From contig CAKUOS010000005.1 in the NCBI GenBank assembly GCA_934670025.1, positions 1-64,000 of the forward strand: 64,000 nt of DNA, given 5' to 3'. Source of the DNA: an uncultured Oscillospiraceae bacterium. Lineage in GTDB: Bacteria > Bacillota > Clostridia > Oscillospirales > Oscillospiraceae. Of the stretch, positions 51,091-58,605 are shown piece by piece. Within the stretch, counting starts at the first letter, position 1; each line of letters begins with the position of its first letter. The notes beneath the pieces were generated by a model that was not told the origin of the DNA, ran no database searches, and saw only the letters and a list, made by a program, of their open reading frames with translations. The position numbers were made by a program, and so were the translations under genes.

Positions 51091-52850
51091 GAACGCTCCT
51101 TCAGCTGTTCGGCCAGCGCTGCGTCGGGCGTGACGACGGCGGTCTGATACGTCGTGTAGACGACCATGCCGGGCTTCGCGCCGGCCGGCTTTTTGACGAA
51201 TTTGACGGGCGTGTAATCGACGGGGACGTTCTGCCCCTCGCGCGCCTGCGAGTAATAGGCGGCCAGCTGCATGGCCTCGGTGACGGTCCGGTCGGGAACC
51301 GGCTGCCCGTTCGTCACGATGATGACGTGACTGCCGTGGATCTTCTGCACGTGCAGCCAGATGTCGGGCTTGGCGGCGAGCTTGCCGGTCAGCTCGTCGT
51401 TCTGGCGGTTATTGCGGCCGACAAGGATCAGAAACCCGTCGGACGAGATGAACCGCATGGGTTTGGACGGCGGGAGCTTCATGCGCTTTTTGCGGTCCGT
51501 CTCGCGCAGATAGCCGCCCGAGACGAGCTCGGCGCGGATCTCGAGAATGTCGCGCTCGGATTCGGCGCGCGTGAGCGAATCGAGGACGCCGGCAAGGTAG
51601 TCCAGCTCCTGTTCGCCGCGGGCGATCTGCTCGGTGAGGATCTTTTCGGCGGTCTTGGCCTTCTGGTAATCCTTATAGAACTTCGCGGCGTTCTGCTGCG
51701 GCGAGACGGCGGGATTGAGCGGGATGCCGATCTCGCGCATCTCCGGATCGTAAAAATCGACGGCGCGCAGGCGCGCCTGTCCGCGCGAAATGGCGTAGAG
51801 ATTGGCTGTGACGATATCGCCCATGCGGCGCAGCCGTTCGCGGTCGTGCGTGGCGGCGAGCTCTTTGCGCTGATTTTCCAGTTTGCGGGCCGTGCGCGCG
51901 TGCAGATTGGTGAGCAGTTTGCGGATGGCCTGCGATTTCTGGCGGATGGAATCGGCGCGGTCGCGTGCGGCGTAGAACCGGTCGAGCAGCTGCGAAAAGC
52001 TGTCGGGCTGTTCGCTGCGGACGAAATCGCCGTACTGCGCCACGGGCAGGCAGGTGAAATCCCACGGGAGGTCGTCCTTATACAGAAGTACGGGCGTATC
52101 GGCGTTCATGCGCAATGCGGTGAGCGCGTCATACAGGCGCGCGGCAAGCGCTTCGCGCGCCGAAACATCGAGCGCGGACACGTCCGTGTCCGTCTCGCCG
52201 GTCAGGCGGAAAGAAAGCTCCCGGCACACGAGCGGCGACAGGCCGCAGAAGGTGTCCAGCATCCAGTCGTCGAACCGCTTCGGCGTATCCTGCGCGGCAA
52301 GCTGCGCGGCGAGTGCGTCCGGTGCGATGGAAAACGGGCTGATTTTTCCCTGTGCGGGCGGCAGATGGTAATAAAGCCCCGGCAGGACCTGCCGCTGCTC
52401 GCTCATCTCAAAGTCGACGCGGCGCAGACAGTCGATGATGCGGCCGTCTTCGCCGGTGAGGATGAGGTTGGAGTTGCGGCCCATGATCTCCAGGATCAGC
52501 CGCTTGCGCGCGGCAAGGCCCATCTCGTCGGTGCAGTCGAAGGTCAGCGTCAGCAGACGCTCCATCTCGGGCTGTTCGATCGAATGCAGGCGGCCGCCGG
52601 TCAGGTGCTTGCGCAGGAGCATACAGAACATGGGCGGCTGCGCGGGATTTTCCGCCGGTTCGGCGGTCAGGTGGATGCGCGGGCGGTTGGGCGAAGCAGC
52701 CAGCAGCAGCCGGCCGCCGCCGGCTGCGCCGCGCATGGATAAAATAACGGTGTCGCGCTGCGGCATCTGCACCTTGTCGATGCGGCAGCCGGCCAGTTCC
52801 GTCTCCAGCTCACGGCGGACGGCGGTGAGAAACAATGCGTCAAAGGGCAT
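51087..52850 (-). CDS. rqcH: Rqc2 homolog RqcH (NFACT family)
   Basis: A 587-residue NFACT protein that binds stalled 50S subunits and adds alanine tails to nascent chains. N-terminal NFACT-N domain (MPFDALFLTAVRRELETELA; conserved ILEIMGRNSNLIL near residue 118), middle coiled coil (about residues 280-430) and C-terminal NFACT-R domain (FLILVGRNNRQNDELT, then IWLHVQKIHGSHVII). It overlaps the mrnC end by 11 bp and the Cys-rich gene by 4 bp. With rqcP at 29.4 kb, both specific RQC factors are in this window. Confidence 0.94.
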   Translation of the reverse strand: MPFDALFLTAVRRELETELAGCRIDKVQMPQRDTVILSMRGAAGGGRLLLAASPNRPRIHLTAEPAENPAQPPMFCMLLRKHLTGGRLHSIEQPEMERLLTLTFDCTDEMGLAARKRLILEIMGRNSNLILTGEDGRIIDCLRRVDFEMSEQRQVLPGLYYHLPPAQGKISPFSIAPDALAAQLAAQDTPKRFDDWMLDTFCGLSPLVCRELSFRLTGETDTDVSALDVSAREALAARLYDALTALRMNADTPVLLYKDDLPWDFTCLPVAQYGDFVRSEQPDSFSQLLDRFYAARDRADSIRQKSQAIRKLLTNLHARTARKLENQRKELAATHDRERLRRMGDIVTANLYAISRGQARLRAVDFYDPEMREIGIPLNPAVSPQQNAAKFYKDYQKAKTAEKILTEQIARGEQELDYLAGVLDSLTRAESERDILEIRAELVSGGYLRETDRKKRMKLPPSKPMRFISSDGFLILVGRNNRQNDELTGKLAAKPDIWLHVQKIHGSHVIIVTNGQPVPDRTVTEAMQLAAYYSQAREGQNVPVDYTPVKFVKKPAGAKPGMVVYTTYQTAVVTPDAALAEQLKERS

Positions 52851-53253
52851 GGGGATCCTCCATGGTCGAAAGGAACAGCTCGTTGATCCGGTCCGTCTGG
52901 CCGGTCAGATACAGCGCGCCGAACAGCGTCTCGAGGCCCGTGGCCCTGGCATACTGCACATAGGAGGCGTTTTTCGGGATCTGGTGGACGTGCGCGTTGC
53001 GCCCGCGCTTGTAATAGGCGAGCTCTTCCTCCGAAAGAAGCGGCAGCATCCGCTCGGCGCGCGCGGCCTGCGCCGGGGCGCAGACCATCTCGACCGTCGC
53101 GCGGTGCAGATTGCGGTTGACCTGCGCGCCGCAGGCGCACAGGTAGCTGCGCACGAGCAGCTCAAACACGGCATCGCCGCAGTGCGCAAGCCCGAGCGCG
53201 CTGATCTGGTTTACGCTGCGGCGGTCCATCGAAAGGTGAAAGTAGTTTTCCAA
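52840..53253 (-). CDS. mrnC: Mini-ribonuclease 3
   Basis: A 137-residue RNase III-like catalytic domain without a dsRNA-binding domain. The signature ALGLAHCGDAVFELLVRSYL (residues 20-39) carries the catalytic Asp, and RGRNAHVHQIPKNAS and ATGLETLFGALYLTGQ hold further conserved acidic residues. Mini-III matures 23S rRNA in Firmicutes. In Bacillus it lies by cysS; here it is followed by rqcH with an 11-bp overlap. Confidence 0.93.
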   Translation of the reverse strand: MENYFHLSMDRRSVNQISALGLAHCGDAVFELLVRSYLCACGAQVNRNLHRATVEMVCAPAQAARAERMLPLLSEEELAYYKRGRNAHVHQIPKNASYVQYARATGLETLFGALYLTGQTDRINELFLSTMEDPHAL

Positions 53254-53268
53254 ACCGGCGAAGCCTCC

Positions 53269-53802
53269 TCACAGGGACTTGCCGAGGTCATAGGCTGCCT
53301 GCGGGAAGACGGTGGCCGCCGTCGCGCTGACCGAGCCGCAGCCCACGCCGAGGATCTCGCCCATGTTCGTGAAGTTGAGATACCGGCAGAGCGTCTCGTA
53401 ATGCGCCTTGACGTCCTGCATGGTCCAGCTCTCGTTGTCCCAGGCAGCGACGATGAGCGCGGCCTTCAGCTTCTTCGCGCCGAGCTGCGTGGTGATGGCA
53501 TAGAAGCGGTCGATGGCGATCTTCAGCTGCGCGGACATACCATAGTAATACAGCGGCGTGACGAACACGACCATATCCGCACGCAGAAGATCCTCGCAGA
53601 GCGTGGCCATATCGTCTTTCTGCACGCACGCGCCGCTCATGCGGCAGGCGTTGCAGCCGAGGCAGGGCGCGATCTTTGCGTGCGCGGCGTCGAAGATGCG
53701 GACGGTGTGGCCCTGTTCGCGCGCGCCGCGGATAAACTCGCCCGCCAGCAGGTTGGACGAGCCTTTTTTATGGGGACTGCTCTCAATGACAAGAATTTTC
53801 AT
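53269..53802 (-). CDS. Flavodoxin-family NAD(P)H/FMN protein with Cys motif
   Basis: A 177-residue protein with a flavodoxin-like fold: ILVIESSPHKKGSSNLLAGE (FMN phosphate loop), VVFVTPLYYYGMSAQLKIAI (flavin site) and a Cys motif CLGCNACRMSGAC near residue 47 that recalls iron-sulfur flavoproteins. It probably reduces a small molecule or shuttles electrons. AAAGGAG lies 8 nt before its ATG. The gene starts upstream of mrnC with a 15-bp gap, so they may be co-transcribed. Confidence 0.85.
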   Translation of the reverse strand: MKILVIESSPHKKGSSNLLAGEFIRGAREQGHTVRIFDAAHAKIAPCLGCNACRMSGACVQKDDMATLCEDLLRADMVVFVTPLYYYGMSAQLKIAIDRFYAITTQLGAKKLKAALIVAAWDNESWTMQDVKAHYETLCRYLNFTNMGEILGVGCGSVSATAATVFPQAAYDLGKSL

Positions 53803-53837
53803 CGTGCGAACTCCTTTTTCTGTAGATGCCGGGCTGG

Positions 53838-54200
53838 TCAGTCGCCCGCGCCCTGAATTTCGAGCGAATCGAGCGCCTCCTGGCCTTCGGCGGTCAGCGC
53901 CATGCTGCCGTGGATGGGGCAGGCGTCGTATGCATGATAGTCAAAGCCCTGAAGCGGCAGGGCGAAGTCGATGGTGATCAGACGCTTGAGCTGCATGGCG
54001 ATGAGCGCGGCGCTCACGGCCGGGCGCGAGCCTGCGTCCGTCAGGTAGACGGGCGTTTCGTCTGTGCGGGTGCAGCAGACCGGCAGAAACGCCAGCGCGC
54101 CGAATTCGCGCAGCAGCGCGATCTCTGTTTCGTTCAAAAGCAGCACGCGGCTGCGGCAGCCGCCGCAGCCGCCCGCGCCGCAGGATGTGCAAGCGGGCAT
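53838..54200 (-). CDS. Protein with Cys-rich N-terminus, unknown
   Basis: A 120-residue protein. Residues 1-18 are MPACTSCGAGGCGGCRSR, a possible metal-binding knot; the rest looks like an alpha/beta domain with LLNETEIALLREFGALAFLP and ends MALTAEGQEALDSLEIQGAG, reminiscent of winged-helix proteins. The ATG at 54200 has GGAGG 5 nt before it; the frame continues upstream without a ribosome site. No family recognised. Confidence 0.65.
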   Translation of the reverse strand: MPACTSCGAGGCGGCRSRVLLLNETEIALLREFGALAFLPVCCTRTDETPVYLTDAGSRPAVSAALIAMQLKRLITIDFALPLQGFDYHAYDACPIHGSMALTAEGQEALDSLEIQGAGD

Positions 54201-54285
54201 AAAAACCTCCGGAAATGGGATCATATCGGTATTAGAATACCCGTTTTTTGTGAACAAGTCAAGCATACGCAAAAAGCGCGATACA

Positions 54286-54316
54286 AAAAAGCGGCTGCCG
54301 AAGCAGCCGCTTTTTG
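54286..54316. terminator. Bidirectional terminator after the BMP lipoprotein gene
   Basis: AAAAAGCGGCTGC / GCAGCCGCTTTTT, a perfect stem with T-run. Confidence 0.88.
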
Positions 54317-54352
54317 ATTGGATCGATGGGGTATATCCGGTCAGGATGAGAC

Positions 54353-55735
54353 TCAGTTCAGCTCGGTGATGCCGTCGATACGAATCTGGAAGGACGGAGC
54401 GGACTGATAGGAGGACTCATGGTAGTAGCCGTCAGCGATAGCCTCTTCGCTGTCAGCGCACCAGTCGCCGTCGGTGTCGACCATCATGGCGGAGGTCACG
54501 TGGCCCTCGTCGTCGGTGACGATCTTGCACTTCTGGGTGTTGGTCAGCTCATAGTTGTCGCCCGTGACGGTGAACGTGCTGGTGTCGAAGACGTGCAGTG
54601 TGCCGTCGTGGATGGCGTTGATGGTCTCTTCGACCTTCTCAGCCGTGCCGGCCGCGCAGGAAGCGCCGAGGTCGGTGATGCGGACAGCGCCGGTCTCGTA
54701 GCCCTGGCACCAGTTCTGGTCGAAGTTTTCACCGTTCATGACGGCGCCGAATGCGTACTCATAGAAAACTTCCCAAACGTTGGTCGGAGAGGTCAGAGCA
54801 GCGTTCGGAGCAACGGCGAGCATATCGACGTTGTAGCCGACGGAGTAGACGGTGGTGCCGGCGGCAAGCGCTTCTTCACAGGCTGCCGGAGCGCCGGTGG
54901 AGTCAGCGTGCTGGCCGATGATGATGCAGCCGTCGGCGATCAGAGCCTTGGCAGCTTCGTTTTCAGCGGTGATGTTGAACCAGGAGTTGGTGTACTGGAC
55001 CTGCATGGCGACATCGGGAACGATGCTCTGCAGGCCAAGGAAGAACGCGGTGTAGCCGGAGACGACTTCTGCGTACGGATAAGCGCCGACGTAGCCGATC
55101 TTGATCTTGCCGTCAGCAGTCTTGTTCTTGTCCTCGACCTTGCCGTCGTCGATGAGCTCCTGGAGCTTCAGACCGGCAACGACGCCGCCGACGTAGCGGG
55201 CCTCATAGATGGCGGTGAACGCATTGTGGAAGTTGTCAAGACCGGAAGCCTTGGCGGTGTCGCCGGTCATAGCGACGAACTGCACGTCGGGATATTCCTC
55301 AGCTGCCTGGAGGCAGAAGGACTGATGGCCGTAGGAGTTGGTGATGACGATGTTGCAGCCCTGGTCGACGCAGTCAACGCAGGCGTCGTAGCAGGATTCG
55401 TCTTCGCCGATGGAGTATTTCCAGACGATGTTGTTCTCGCTGATGCCCAGAGCCTTGGCGGCCTCCTGGATGCCGAGAATGTGGGAGTAGGTGTAGCCTT
55501 CGTTTTCGTCGCCGACGAGCACGACGCCGATCTTGATGTCGGTGCCGGGGCCGTTGCCGGCGGGCTCTTCGGTTGCGGCGGGTTCTTCGGCAGCGGGCTC
55601 TTCTGCGGCCGGGGTTTCGGCAGCGGGAGTCTCAGCAGCCGGGGTCTCGGCGGGCGTCTCAGCCGGCGCGGAAGCACAGGCAACCAGCGCGAAGACCATG
55701 ACGACTGCAAGAAGCAGAGCAAGGATCTTTTTCAT
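54353..55735 (-). CDS. BMP-family substrate-binding lipoprotein
   Basis: A 460-residue lipoprotein. Signal peptide with lipobox LVAC (Cys about residue 20), then a 40-residue repeat of PAETPAAE type as a spacer, then a BMP/PnrA-like binding domain (IKIGVVLVGDENEGYTYSHI, then ALIADGCIIIGQHADSTGAP and TVYSVGYNVDMLAVAPNAAL). Such proteins bind nucleosides or related compounds for ABC import. No permease or ATPase gene is next to it; the C-terminal 120 residues extend beyond the usual fold. Promoter TTGCTT/TAAAAT and AGGAGGA before the ATG. Confidence 0.85.
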   Translation of the reverse strand: MKKILALLLAVVMVFALVACASAPAETPAETPAAETPAAETPAAEEPAAEEPAATEEPAGNGPGTDIKIGVVLVGDENEGYTYSHILGIQEAAKALGISENNIVWKYSIGEDESCYDACVDCVDQGCNIVITNSYGHQSFCLQAAEEYPDVQFVAMTGDTAKASGLDNFHNAFTAIYEARYVGGVVAGLKLQELIDDGKVEDKNKTADGKIKIGYVGAYPYAEVVSGYTAFFLGLQSIVPDVAMQVQYTNSWFNITAENEAAKALIADGCIIIGQHADSTGAPAACEEALAAGTTVYSVGYNVDMLAVAPNAALTSPTNVWEVFYEYAFGAVMNGENFDQNWCQGYETGAVRITDLGASCAAGTAEKVEETINAIHDGTLHVFDTSTFTVTGDNYELTNTQKCKIVTDDEGHVTSAMMVDTDGDWCADSEEAIADGYYHESSYQSAPSFQIRIDGITELN

Positions 55736-56069
55736 GTGTATGTTCCTCCTAAAAAATTTTGTGGTACGCGGCCACAGCGCGGTTGTGCGAATAAAACACG
55801 CACAACAGAACGGATATCTGTATTTTAATCGATTCTGCCTAAAAAAGCAATCTGTTTTTTTGGCCTTCCGGGGAGGAAATTCACAAAAATCACGCGGGAA
55901 GCTAAAAATTTTTCAGGTTTTTCATGCCTTTGTCAGAATTACTGAAATCGACGGGGCAGATTTCGTGAAGAACGACCAAGAACATAAGTGGAAATTCTGC
56001 ACGCCATTATGATATGATATTCTAGATGCCGCAGTGCGGCAGATCCCGGCGCGAAAAGGAGCGTTTAAT
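55736..56069. other. Intergenic control region, BMP gene and guaD
   Basis: 334 bp without a gene. The minus-strand promoter of the BMP gene (55822-55850) lies here, as does an AT-rich run with TATGATATGATATTC (56008-56022) before guaD. A short GC hairpin (TGCCGCAGTGCGGCA) is at 56027-56041. No purine riboswitch core is visible. Confidence 0.4.
55822..55850 (-). promoter_or_regulatory. Promoter of the BMP lipoprotein gene
   Basis: Minus strand TTGCTT, 17-bp spacer, TAAAAT, about 85 nt upstream of the start. Confidence 0.5.
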
Positions 56070-57344
56070 ATGAAGGCTTTCGTTGTAAAGGGCGATGTGT
56101 GCTACAGCCGCACGATGGACGAGCTGGTTTGCGTGGAGCACGGCTGCGTGGTCGTGGAAAACGGGCGCGTGACAGGCGTGTTTGAGACGCTTCCGGAGCG
56201 CTATGCGCAGCTGCCGGTCTGCGACTATGGCGGCGCGCTCATCCTGCCGGGCATGACCGACCTGCACGTCCACGCGCCGCAGTTTTCGTTCCGCGGGCTG
56301 GGCATGGACATGGAGCTGCTCGAATGGCTGAACACGTACACCTTCCCGGAGGAATCGAAGTATAAAGAGCTGGAGTATGCGGAAAAGGCGTATGGCAGCT
56401 TTGTGCGCCATCTGCTGGCCAGCACGACGACGCGCGCGGCTGTGTTCGCCACCATCCATGTGCCCGCGACGGAGCTTCTGATGCAGAAGCTCGACGACGC
56501 GGGACTGGGCTGCTATGTCGGCAAGGTCAACATGAACCGCAACTCGCCGGTGTATCTGCGCGAAATTTCGACGAATCAGGCGCTGCGCGACACGGAGAAG
56601 TGGATCCTCGAGACGAAGGAACATTATAAACACGTAAAGCCCATCCTGACGCCGCGTTTCATCCCGTCGTGTACGGACGATCTGATGTACGGTCTTGCGC
56701 GGCTGCGCGAAACATATGACCTGCCGGTGCAGAGCCACCTGTCGGAGAACTATTCCGAGATCGCGTGGATCCGCGAGCTCTGCCCGCGGTCAAAGAATTA
56801 CGGCGACGCTTACGCGCAGTTCGATCTGTTCGGCGGACGCTATCCGTGCATCATGGCGCACTGCGTCCACTCGGACGAGAATGAGCAGGCGCTGATGAAG
56901 GAGAACGGCGTGTTCATCGCGCATTCGCCGGAATCGAACATGAATCTGGCCTCGGGTGTCGCGCCGGTAAACAAATATCTGGACAACGGCCTGCGCGTCG
57001 GCCTTGCCACCGACGTTGCCGGCGGCAGCCACGAGAGTATGCTGCGCGCGATGACGCACGCCATCCAGGCCTCGAAGCTGCGCTGGCGGCTGTACGACGA
57101 GACGGTGAAGCCCCTGTCCTTTGAGCGCGCGTTTTATCTGGCCACGATGGGCGGCGGCGCGTTCTTCGGGAAGGTCGGCTCGTTCCTCGAGGGGTACGAA
57201 TTTGACGCCGTGGTGCTAAGCGACGCGAGTCTCGATCATCCGCAGGAGCTTTCCGTGCGCGCGCGGCTCGAACGCGCGGCGTATCTGGCCGACGAGCGCA
57301 ACGTCGCGGCGAAATTTGTCGCGGGCGAAAAAATCCTCGGTTGA
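56070..57344 (+). CDS. guaD: Guanine deaminase
   Basis: A 424-residue amidohydrolase that turns guanine into xanthine. Metal site HxH in MTDLHVHAPQFSFRGLG (about residue 74), the conserved substrate-binding Arg in LTPRFIPSCTDDLMYGLA, then His in VQSHLSENYSEI and IMAHCVHSDENE and the Asp block in GLATDVAGGSHESMLRAM. Length is standard. ATG 56070 has AAAAGGAG 8 nt upstream. With adenine deaminase and the Mo hydroxylase it gives a purine-breakdown set. Confidence 0.93.
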   Translation: MKAFVVKGDVCYSRTMDELVCVEHGCVVVENGRVTGVFETLPERYAQLPVCDYGGALILPGMTDLHVHAPQFSFRGLGMDMELLEWLNTYTFPEESKYKELEYAEKAYGSFVRHLLASTTTRAAVFATIHVPATELLMQKLDDAGLGCYVGKVNMNRNSPVYLREISTNQALRDTEKWILETKEHYKHVKPILTPRFIPSCTDDLMYGLARLRETYDLPVQSHLSENYSEIAWIRELCPRSKNYGDAYAQFDLFGGRYPCIMAHCVHSDENEQALMKENGVFIAHSPESNMNLASGVAPVNKYLDNGLRVGLATDVAGGSHESMLRAMTHAIQASKLRWRLYDETVKPLSFERAFYLATMGGGAFFGKVGSFLEGYEFDAVVLSDASLDHPQELSVRARLERAAYLADERNVAAKFVAGEKILG

Positions 57345-57369
57345 CAAACGGGCGATTCTTTTGTAGAAT
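57341..57369 (+). promoter_or_regulatory. Consensus promoter of queT, overlapping the guaD stop
   Basis: TTGACA, 17-bp spacer, TAGAAT; the -35 box covers the guaD stop codon. Confidence 0.78.
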
Positions 57370-57375
57370 ACAGCC

Positions 57376-57491
57376 GCAATTGCATAGCGCCAAATAGACA
57401 ACCGGCGCAGACAGTTCGTGACCATCCTGTCTTAAAATAAAACTAGGGAAAGCTGAAAAGCAAAGATGGGCGCACTGCGTCCATCTTTTTT
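57376..57491 (+). ncRNA. preQ1 riboswitch (class III-like) with terminator
   Basis: The leader of queT: a GC stem around AGCGCC/GGCGC (from 57387), an A-rich segment (CCAAATAGACAACC), a second stem (GACAG/CTGTC, 57409-57432) and AAAATAAAACTAGGG, then a terminator AGATGG...CCATCT plus T-run (57463-57491). Position before queT, its length and Clostridial host fit preQ1-III. I cannot confirm the class without a covariance search. Confidence 0.7.
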
Positions 57492-57525
57492 ATCCCTCCG
57501 GGCAATTGCAGAAGGAGGAAACCAG

Positions 57526-58029
57526 ATGAAATCACTCACCACCCGCCAGATCGCGCTGAACGGCGTTGTTGCAGGGCTCTACGCGGCCGTCACGATCCTG
57601 ACCGCCTCGTTCGCCTACGGCAACATCCAGTTCCGCATCGCAGACAGCCTTTGCGTGCTCGTCGCGCTGGAACCGAGTCTGACCATCGGACTGACGCTCG
57701 GCTGTCTGATCGCCAATTTTTTCTCGACCGTCTCGGCGCTCGACATCGTGATCGGCACAGCCGGGACGCTGCTGGGCTGTCTGCTGGCCGCGAAGATCAA
57801 AAAGGACTGGCTCGTGCCGCTGCCGGTCATTCTGGCAAACGCGGTGCTTGTCGGCGCGATGCTGGCCTACGTGCTCACGCCCACGGCGCTTTTGCAGGGC
57901 TTTGCGATCAACGGCGGCGAGGTGCTGCTCGGCGAGACGGCGGTTTTGTATCCGCTTGGGATGCCGCTGCTGCTGTATTTCCGCCGGTCGCAGCTGCTGG
58001 AGCGGCTGCTGCACGGAAAACAGAGATAA
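57526..58029 (+). CDS. queT: QueT family queuosine-precursor transporter
   Basis: A 167-residue membrane protein of the QueT family (S-component type of ECF importers) with about five hydrophobic segments: TRQIALNGVVAGLYAAVTIL, YGNIQFRIADSLCVLVALEP (the conserved QFR signature) and EVLLGETAVLYPLGMPLLLY. It takes up preQ1/preQ0 for queuosine synthesis. AAGGAGG lies 8 nt before the ATG. Control by a preQ1-type leader is expected; queH is elsewhere in the window. Confidence 0.92.
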   Translation: MKSLTTRQIALNGVVAGLYAAVTILTASFAYGNIQFRIADSLCVLVALEPSLTIGLTLGCLIANFFSTVSALDIVIGTAGTLLGCLLAAKIKKDWLVPLPVILANAVLVGAMLAYVLTPTALLQGFAINGGEVLLGETAVLYPLGMPLLLYFRRSQLLERLLHGKQR

Positions 58030-58034
58030 AAACA

Positions 58035-58067
58035 AACCGCCTTCCCTGCGGGAAGGCGGTTCGCTTT
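58035..58067. terminator. Bidirectional terminator
   Basis: AACCGCCTTCC / GGGAAGGCGGTT and T-runs on both sides; separates queT and the convergent DUF2284 gene. Confidence 0.85.
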
Positions 58068-58068
58068 T

Positions 58069-58593
58069 TCAGTACAGCACGCACGCGGTGTACGTGATGG
58101 TGCGCGGGCCGTGGTAGTATTCCAGACCGTTGTCGCGGCAGACCTGCGTCACGAACAGGCCGTAGCCCTCCATCGATGAATACGCCTTGTTCGGGAAGCG
58201 GCAGGGCTCGGGATAAGCGCATTTTTTACAGATGCGGCAGCCGCCCGCGCCGAGGCACAGCGCGTCCGGGTACGTCTCTTTCATCATGGCGGCAAACGTG
58301 CGGAAATTTTCCATGTGCCTGCGCTCCGTCTCGCGGTAGACGCGCGAGTCGATGTCCTTCTGCATATGGCCCACGGTCTGCACGAGGATGCCATGCGAAT
58401 AGCGGCGCATTTTCTCCGCGCATTCGGCGAGCGTGCCGCACTCCGGCGGGCACGTCCAGTTGTGTCCGTATGCATGGCAGCGATCCTCCGCGCACATCTC
58501 GCGCACGTCCTCGCGCGCCTCGAGCGTTGCGGTGTTCAGTTCGCCGACTGCGGAAAAGCCGAGCTCCAACGCCTTTTCTGCCCAATATTCCAT
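58069..58593 (-). CDS. DUF2284 metal-binding protein
   Basis: A 174-residue predicted metal-binding protein: CHAYGHNWTCPPECGTLAEC near residue 40, and a Cys cluster LGAGGCRICKKCAYPEPCRF then PNKAYSSMEGYGLFVTQVC. This is the DUF2284 pattern; function unknown, with a likely 4Fe-4S or zinc site. It lies 12 bp after the RACo-like gene, on the same strand. Such pairs suggest a role with corrinoid methyltransferases, though none is in this window. Confidence 0.85.
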   Translation of the reverse strand: MEYWAEKALELGFSAVGELNTATLEAREDVREMCAEDRCHAYGHNWTCPPECGTLAECAEKMRRYSHGILVQTVGHMQKDIDSRVYRETERRHMENFRTFAAMMKETYPDALCLGAGGCRICKKCAYPEPCRFPNKAYSSMEGYGLFVTQVCRDNGLEYYHGPRTITYTACVLY

Positions 58594-58605
58594 TGCATTT
58601 CCCTC

